A DNA stretch of 13,041 nucleotides from Candidatus Gracilibacteria bacterium CG2_30_37_12. Its GTDB lineage: Bacteria > Patescibacteriota > Gracilibacteria > BD1-5 > UBA2023. The translations under genes and the position numbers were made by a program. Location of the stretch: positions 1 through 13,041 of the forward strand of contig MNYO01000115.1 of NCBI GenBank assembly GCA_001873165.1. Direction: 5' to 3'. Position 1 is the stretch's first letter, and the number at the start of each line of letters is the position of its first letter. Under the pieces are notes generated by a model. It made no database searches and was not told the DNA's origin. It saw only the letters and a list, made by a program, of their open reading frames with translations. Positions 8,386 to 13,041 of the stretch are shown here, piece by piece.

Positions 8386-9624
8386 TTATATAAGTTTCAT
8401 AATCTCTTCGATAGTAGTTTTCCCTGTTGCTGCTTTTATAAGACCATCTTGCATAACAGTAATCATACCAAGTTCACATGCTTTTTCTTCGATTTCGTGT
8501 ACGGGAGCCTTTCCAAGAATCAAAGAATCAAGCTCCTCATTTATTACCAATACTTCATGCACTCCCATTCGCCCTGATATCCCAGACATATCACACTTTT
8601 CGCATCCTGGTGCTTTGTAAAAATCAATATTTGCTACATCATCCTCGATAACATGACTTAAATATCCAGATACAGTTGATTGTATCGCAGGATCAACTAT
8701 TTTATAAGGGGTACTACAATGAGGACATATTTTCTTCACAAGACGTTGTGAAATGACCATTTTGAGAGCAGATGAAATCAAAAATGGTTCTATGTTCATA
8801 TTGATAAGTCGTTGAATCGTTCCAGCAGCACTATTTGTATGTATTGTTGAAAGTACTAAATGTCCCGTAAGAGCCGCTTCGATTGCAAGCATAGCAGTTT
8901 CTTTATCTCGAATTTCTCAGACCATAATAATATCAGGATCTTGACGAACAAGAGAGCGAAGCCCACTGGCAAAATCAAAACCAATCTGTGGTTTTACTTG
9001 TGTTTGATTGATATGAGGAATGTTGTATTCGACAGGATCTTCCAGTGTTGCGATATTATATGCGAGGGGATCAAAATATCGAAGCATAGAAAAGAGAGTC
9101 GTAGATTTACCTGACCCTGTAGGACCTGCAACCAGAATCATCCCATATTTACTAGCGAGACTGATTTTTATTTTATTAAGATTTACATCGAGAAAGTCGA
9201 GTTTATCAAGAGAGAGCATATCAGCATTCTGTCGGAGAATACGCATAACAATCTTTTCACCATCGACAATAGGTATAATGCTGACACGTATATCAACGAG
9301 CTCACCGTCAGCCTTTTCTGATACAAATGATATTTTTCCATCTTGAGGCTTATGTTTCTCGTCGATACGCATATTGGCAAGAATTTTGATTCGAGAAAGA
9401 AGCTTGGTATATTCATCATGTGTAAGTTTATCCACAAAGAGAAAATCACCACTTTGACGAAAACGAATGGTGATAAAATGTTTGCTTGGCTCGATATGAA
9501 TATCTGAAACATTCGTCTCGAGAGCAAAATCAAAGAGCTGATTGGTATAATCGACTATATCCCCAATATCACTCTTAGTTTGCATAGCAAGAAAGATGGT
9601 AGAGTCTTTGGTTTTCTGAAACAT
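8386..9624 (-). CDS. pilB: Type IV pilus extension ATPase PilB (GspE family), lacking the N-terminal domain
   Basis: PilB is the hexameric motor that assembles pilin into the fibre through PilC. The 412-residue product is well short of the usual 550 or so: the N-terminal GspE/MshEN domain is absent and the protein starts almost at the N2 domain (ETNVSDIHIEPS, 36-47). Walker A GPTGSGKST is at 167-175, the Asp box ATLEDPVEY at 192-200, Walker B DPDIIMVGEIRD at 229-240 and the His box TIHTNSA at 260-266. Four zinc-binding cysteines follow as CPHC (300-303) and CEKC (341-344); these separate PilB/GspE from PilT. The single UGA glycine is G236 in Walker B. The start at 9624 is supported by an in-frame TAA seven codons upstream and a promoter about 36 bases upstream. 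It is the first gene of the pil operon. Confidence 0.93.
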
Positions 9625-9659
9625 ATTTTTATGTAAAAAGAATATTTATCTATGGGGGT

Positions 9660-9688
9660 ATTATACAAGATAGTTCTCTATAATGCAA
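9660..9688 (-). promoter_or_regulatory. Promoter of the pilB operon
   Basis: On the minus strand TTGCAT (9688-9683) and a consensus TATAAT (9665-9660) are separated by 17 bases. Transcription would begin near 9653, about 29 bases before the pilB ATG. It lies in the 120-base gap after gatA, where I see no convincing terminator, so read-through from gatA remains possible. Confidence 0.55.
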
Positions 9689-9744
9689 GATATATGCCTA
9701 CATAAAGCATTGACAGAACGTATATTCTTCGCTCAATATGTTTC

Positions 9745-11190
9745 TTAAAATATTTGAGGTTTTTTTTCGTTGATGTTTTCTTTCAAATTTTGCTGCAGAA
9801 CATAAGCTACTTCAAATACTTTTTCTTCTCCGAGCAATGGTCCAAGAATCTGAAGACCGACAGGAAGTTCTCTTATTCCACCGTCTTCCGGAAGAGTATA
9901 TCCGACAGGAAGAGAAAGTCCTGGAAGTCAGGCAAGACTTCCATTTACGGTAAAAATATCGGAAAGATACATTTTGAGCGGATCATCCACTTTTTCTCCG
10001 ATTTTCCATGCAACAGATGGTGCTGTTGGAGTGATAATAATATCCACTTCTTCAAATGCTTTCTTGAAATCATCTTTGATAAGTTCTCGCACAAGAGATG
10101 CTCGACGATAATAGGCATCATAAAAACCAGAAGAGAGGACAAAAGACCCAAGCATAATACGTCTCTGAGCCTCTTTTCCAAAGCCTTCACTTCGACTCAT
10201 AGCAATATCTGCTCCTCCTCCATGCGTATGTCCGAAGCGAATTCCGTCATAACGTGAAAGATTGGTTGAAACTTCTGCTGGCATGACGATATAGTATACA
10301 GCGAGACCATATTCTGTATGAGGGAGACTTACATCTTTGATTTCTGCTCCGAGTTCACGAAGTGTATTTATAGCTCCATCGATCTCTTTTTGTACTCCTT
10401 TCTCGATTCCTTCTATAAAATACTCTTTTGGGATTCCAATTTTGATTCATTTTAAGTCTTTTTTATCCCAAATAGCGGGATTGATAGCTGTTGGCTCCTG
10501 AAGGCTCATGGAATCGCCAGCATCGTAACCTGCCATTATCTCGTAGAGAAATGCTGCATCTTCGACTGTTTTTGTGAAAGTTCCTGGGGTGTCGAGAGAA
10601 CTAGCCATGGATATAACTCCTTTTCGAGAATTACGTCCATAAGTAGACTTAAATCCGACGATTCCACACATACTCGCAGGTTGACGAATAGACCCACCTG
10701 TGTCGGTTCCAAGTGCCGCTGGAACCATTCCAGAAGCAACTGCTGATGCTGAGCCAGAAGATGATCCGCCAGGAATACGTTCAGTATCCCAAGGATTTCG
10801 AGTAATTCTCATAGCGCTATTTTCTCCACTTCCTCCCATAGCAAACTCGTCCATATTGAGTTTCCCAATACTTGAGAAACCTGCTTCCTTGAGGCAAGAT
10901 ATAATCGTCGCATCGTACGGTGGTTTATAACTCGCGAGCATCTTCGACGCAGCAGTTGTTTTGATTCCGATTTCAGAGAATACATCTTTTACACCGATTG
11001 GTACTCCTGCAAGAGGGGAGTGAACGTCCTGTTCTGAAGCTGTTTCATGAATCAAATTAAAAGCCTCAAGCTGGGGATCGAGATTTTTTATTCGAGTGAG
11101 AAAATATTCATAGACTTCTTTTTGTGTGGTTTTTCCAGATTGAATCATGGCTATAATCTCTTTGAGGCTGAAATTCTTGAATTCTGTCAT
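9745..11190 (-). CDS. gatA: Asp-tRNA(Asn)/Glu-tRNA(Gln) amidotransferase subunit A
   Basis: GatA is the amidase subunit of GatCAB. It frees ammonia from glutamine, which is used to convert mischarged Glu-tRNA(Gln) or Asp-tRNA(Asn). The 481-residue product is full length. The amidase-signature triad is intact: Lys68 in GVPIGVKD, cis-Ser143 in IPGGSSSGSA and nucleophile Ser167 in GTDTGGSIRQP, with the spacing known in GatA. YGRNSRKG and LGSFVLSSGFYDAYY are further family marks. Two UGA glycines (10447-10449 and 9928-9930) split the frame under the standard code. gatB and gatC are not next to it. The ATG at 11190 has no Shine-Dalgarno sequence; a structured leader lies 35-85 bases upstream. Confidence 0.96.
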
Positions 11191-11224
11191 AATAAGTTTT
11201 GAGTGATAAATAATATGAAAATAA

Positions 11225-11275
11225 TACTCTCTGGACTGATTTTATAAACCAGTTACAGGCGATTCCCCGAGAGTA
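11225..11275 (-). other. Stem-loop element in the gatA leader region
   Basis: A 7-bp outer stem (TACTCTC at 11225-11231 with GAGAGTA at 11269-11275) encloses an inner hairpin (ACTG at 11235-11238 with CAGT at 11250-11253). On the minus strand it begins about 85 bases before the gatA ATG and is followed by TTATTTTCAT, only weakly like a terminator tail. A TATACT overlaps its upstream edge (11277-11272), so a transcript could begin inside it. It matches no riboswitch class I can name. It could be an attenuator, a second terminator or part of the promoter. Confidence 0.4.
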
Positions 11276-11280
11276 TAATC

Positions 11281-11316
11281 AAAATAAAAAAAACTCCTAA
11301 ATTTTTTAGAAGTTTT
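11281..11316 (-). terminator. Rho-independent terminator of the diguanylate cyclase gene
   Basis: On the minus strand a 12-bp stem (AAAACTTCTAAA with TTTAGGAGTTTT, one G-U pair) closes a 3-base loop and is followed by TTTTATTTT. It begins 24 bases after the stop codon at 11341 and separates this gene from gatA. The plus-strand reading also gives a hairpin followed by a few T's, but no plus-strand gene needs one. Confidence 0.85.
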
Positions 11317-11340
11317 GTTCCATAAGAATAATAAGCACTC

Positions 11341-12675
11341 TTATGTTTCTAATCACCGAAGGTTATTGTTAAGCATTTGTGTAAGTTCTGGATTACTAGT
11401 AAGTATGCAACTCACTAGTTTATATTGTTCTTCAATAGGTAGGGTTCTTATTACTCGAACATTTCCAGATAGGAAACCTGGAATAAGAGAAAATAAAGAA
11501 TCTAATGTTTCTGCTTGTCATGTAGGAGATTGTTGAGTGATATCATAGGCTATGCGATAGCTATTTCATATATCTCAGTTTTTCTGTTTCTCCATATACA
11601 TCCTTTTATCAGCTTGTTCTATAATCTTCTTTAGCGTCGCTTTTTTATTCCAAATAGCATATCAACTTGATAGGGATCCAAAAAGTTCAATGATGCGACC
11701 AGATTCGGTAAATTTTTCCTTTTCATTAAAACTTTTTATGTTTTCTTGTATACGTTTTATTATCTGGTTAATCATTTCTTTTGCATCACAACCATCTACG
11801 AAAATAAGAAATTCATCTCATCCGTTTCTGCATACTTTATCATTTCATCGAACAGATACTTGTAATATTTTTGCTATTTCTTGAAGGAATTTATCTCATT
11901 CTGCATGTCCATAGGTATCATTGTATTCTTTAAATCTACTGAGATCCAAAAATATAACAGAATAAGGTATATTATTTTTTATTGCATTATCTATGTAAGA
12001 TTTGTTGTACAATCCTGTGAGACGATCGGTATATTCTTTATGTATATGTCTGAGTTTTTCTCCGAGACGCCCTTGAAATCATGTTTTCTGAAAAAGTTGT
12101 TGAAGTTTCATGATTTCATTTTTTGATGTATTTTTATCTCAAAACGATAAGATGAGTTTTTTTCATGAGTTTGTCTTAATTTTAAAACAAAGTTTTCATC
12201 AGAATTCGGTTACCTTATCGTAGGATTCACTGTCTTCTGTGTGTAGTAAATTTCTTTCATTTATAAAATCATCTCTTACTCAATTTTCTGGAGTGAGAAA
12301 AAGAGAATCAGTATCCTGTACTCGTTCCTGTTTATTGTTTATCTGAAATAAACGAGCATGCATATTATTTATATCATATATGCTGAGATGGAAATTCCCA
12401 TGTTCGTTGAAAAAAGCTATAAGTTTATGAAAAAGGATATCAGATTCATGAACATCCTGTTCCATTACCTCATGAAGATGTTCTATGATATTATTCCCAA
12501 TCCCCATAGAATGAGCTATTTCTTCTTGAAGTTGTGGATGATGTTCCAATACTCATAATATTTTATCCTGAATAGTGGATCATGTAATTAGCACTCTGCG
12601 ATCTTCAGGTCTGTCTATTCCAATATCTTTTAATGCACGTGCAATGGCAATATGGGTAATCTTACTTATGGACAT
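11341..12675 (-). CDS. GGDEF-domain diguanylate cyclase with N-terminal sensor-like region
   Basis: The enzyme makes cyclic di-GMP from two GTP. The 444-residue product is visible only if 16 UGA codons are read as glycine. Residues 1 to about 215 form a soluble region of unknown fold, perhaps GAF-like, ending in a helical linker. The GGDEF domain follows: TDRLTGLYNKSYID, then IFLDLSRFKEYNDTYGHAEGD, then the signature GGDEF at 285-289. Its second glycine is UGA (11818-11820). RGND at 276-279 lies five residues before it, the RxxD product-inhibition site, so both activity and feedback control look intact. No EAL domain, signal peptide or membrane segment is seen. About half of all glycines are UGA (16 of 30), far more than in pilB. 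The gene is monocistronic, ending in the terminator at 11281-11316. AT-rich hexamers such as TATAAA and TACTAT just upstream of the ATG could serve as a -10. Confidence 0.9.
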
Positions 12676-12790
12676 ATCTTTTTTGTGTTTATAAAATAGT
12701 ACTATTTTTGTTAAAAGTAATAACCCATCTTAATTTTATCTTAAGCATCTCTCTTATTCGTACACATATTTTCTTTCTTTTTATTTCAAT

Positions 12791-13041
12791 GTAGTGGGTT
12801 CAAAACCCCGTGACTTTAGTCCGATTGTAACTATACTGTCAAGTAGTATATCTTCTTACAGTAGAAAATCAATATGAAATATAGAAAAGCTTCCCATGTC
12901 ACCTACGACTGTAGGTACCACATAGTATGGATTACTAAATATCGAAGAAAAGTACTTACCAAAGTACTTCAAGCTAAGATACAACAAGTCATCGAAGGAG
13001 TCTGTAAAGAAATGTATGTAAAAATTCTTTCCATCGGATTC
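12791..13041 (+). mobile_element. IS200/IS605-family insertion sequence, left end and start (truncated by the window)
   Basis: A hairpin GGGTT-CAA-AACCC (12796-12808), followed by CCGTGAC, lies 65 bases before the transposase start. This is the form of an IS200/IS605 left end, which is recognised as a folded single strand. A second imperfect hairpin (TATACT/AGTAGTATA) lies around 12832-12850. The outer boundary is uncertain to several bases. The 115 bases between the diguanylate cyclase start and this hairpin hold only AT-rich sequence. Confidence 0.7.
12874..13041 (+). CDS. tnpA: IS200/IS605-family transposase TnpA (N-terminal part, cut by the window edge)
   Basis: The first 56 codons are present and in frame to the last base. 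The product begins MKYRKASHVTYDCRYHIVW and continues ITKYRRKVL, then CKEMYVKILSIGF, the typical start of Y1 (HUH) transposases of this family. The HUH motif and the catalytic tyrosine would lie beyond the window, so completeness cannot be judged. No UGA glycine occurs in this part; the only glycine codons seen are GGA. That is compatible with an element that moves between hosts of different codes, but the sample is too small to argue from. No clear Shine-Dalgarno sequence precedes the ATG. Confidence 0.9.
   Translation, partial: MKYRKASHVTYDCRYHIVWITKYRRKVLTKVLQAKIQQVIEGVCKEMYVKILSIGF

Noticed and set aside
9710..9739. Perfect TTGACA on the plus strand with a possible -10 downstream
   Set aside because: The best -10 at 17-18 bases is poor (CAATAT), and it would only drive transcription antisense to gatA, where no plus-strand gene is visible.
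11225..11277. Fluoride riboswitch or tRNA at the gatA leader hairpin
   Set aside because: An ATCGCC segment resembles part of the crcB motif, but the pseudoknot partner and the conserved UAAUGAC-type segment are missing. The closing stem is not joined to T-arm or anticodon-arm structures.
296..12675. The split frames as pseudogenes or frameshifts
   Set aside because: Each break is an in-frame UGA with no shift of frame, the protein continues with family motifs on both sides, and the pattern recurs in every gene.
296..12675. UGA read as tryptophan (code 4, Mycoplasma type)
   Set aside because: UGA sits at invariant glycines (DSGIGG, GGDEF, GEIRD), while tryptophans at conserved sites use TGG, as in NWH of MurD.

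Overview
This is an AT-rich bacterial window in which UGA is read as glycine (genetic code 25). Read with the standard code, almost every gene breaks into two or more pieces. Read with UGA = Gly, nine intact genes appear, and UGA repeatedly falls where a family has an invariant glycine: DSGxGG of MurI, GEIRD of PilB, the GSD motif of PilT, and the second G of GGDEF. All nine complete genes stop with TAA. This code, together with type IV pilus genes and an IS200-type transposase, points to Gracilibacteria (BD1-5) or Absconditabacteria (SR1) of the Candidate Phyla Radiation. I cannot separate these two from the sequence.

Layout. Positions 1-83 hold hairpins that resemble the end of an IS200/IS605 element. 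A structured 163-bp repeat follows (84-246). On the minus strand murD (296-1687) ends in a clear terminator next to that repeat. Divergent from murD, and sharing a promoter region with it, is a plus-strand RelA/SpoT-like gene (1757-3115). Its stop codon touches the stop codon of the next minus-strand gene, murI. From 9624 down to 3116 the minus strand reads as one probable operon: pilB, a SpoIIE/PP2C-type phosphatase, the second 163-bp repeat (inverted), pilC, pilT and murI. Upstream, also on the minus strand, lie gatA (9745-11190) and a GGDEF diguanylate cyclase (11341-12675) with its own terminator. The right edge cuts an IS200/IS605 tnpA (12874 onward, plus strand).

Function. PilB, PilC and PilT are the extension ATPase, inner-membrane platform and retraction ATPase of a type IV pilus. 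A serine/threonine phosphatase inside that operon and a c-di-GMP synthase about 1.7 kb upstream of it suggest, by context only, signalling control of pilus activity. MurI makes D-glutamate and MurD adds it to the peptidoglycan precursor, so the two wall genes serve consecutive steps. GatA belongs to the amidotransferase that makes Gln-tRNA or Asn-tRNA. None of the ten gene starts has a recognisable Shine-Dalgarno sequence.
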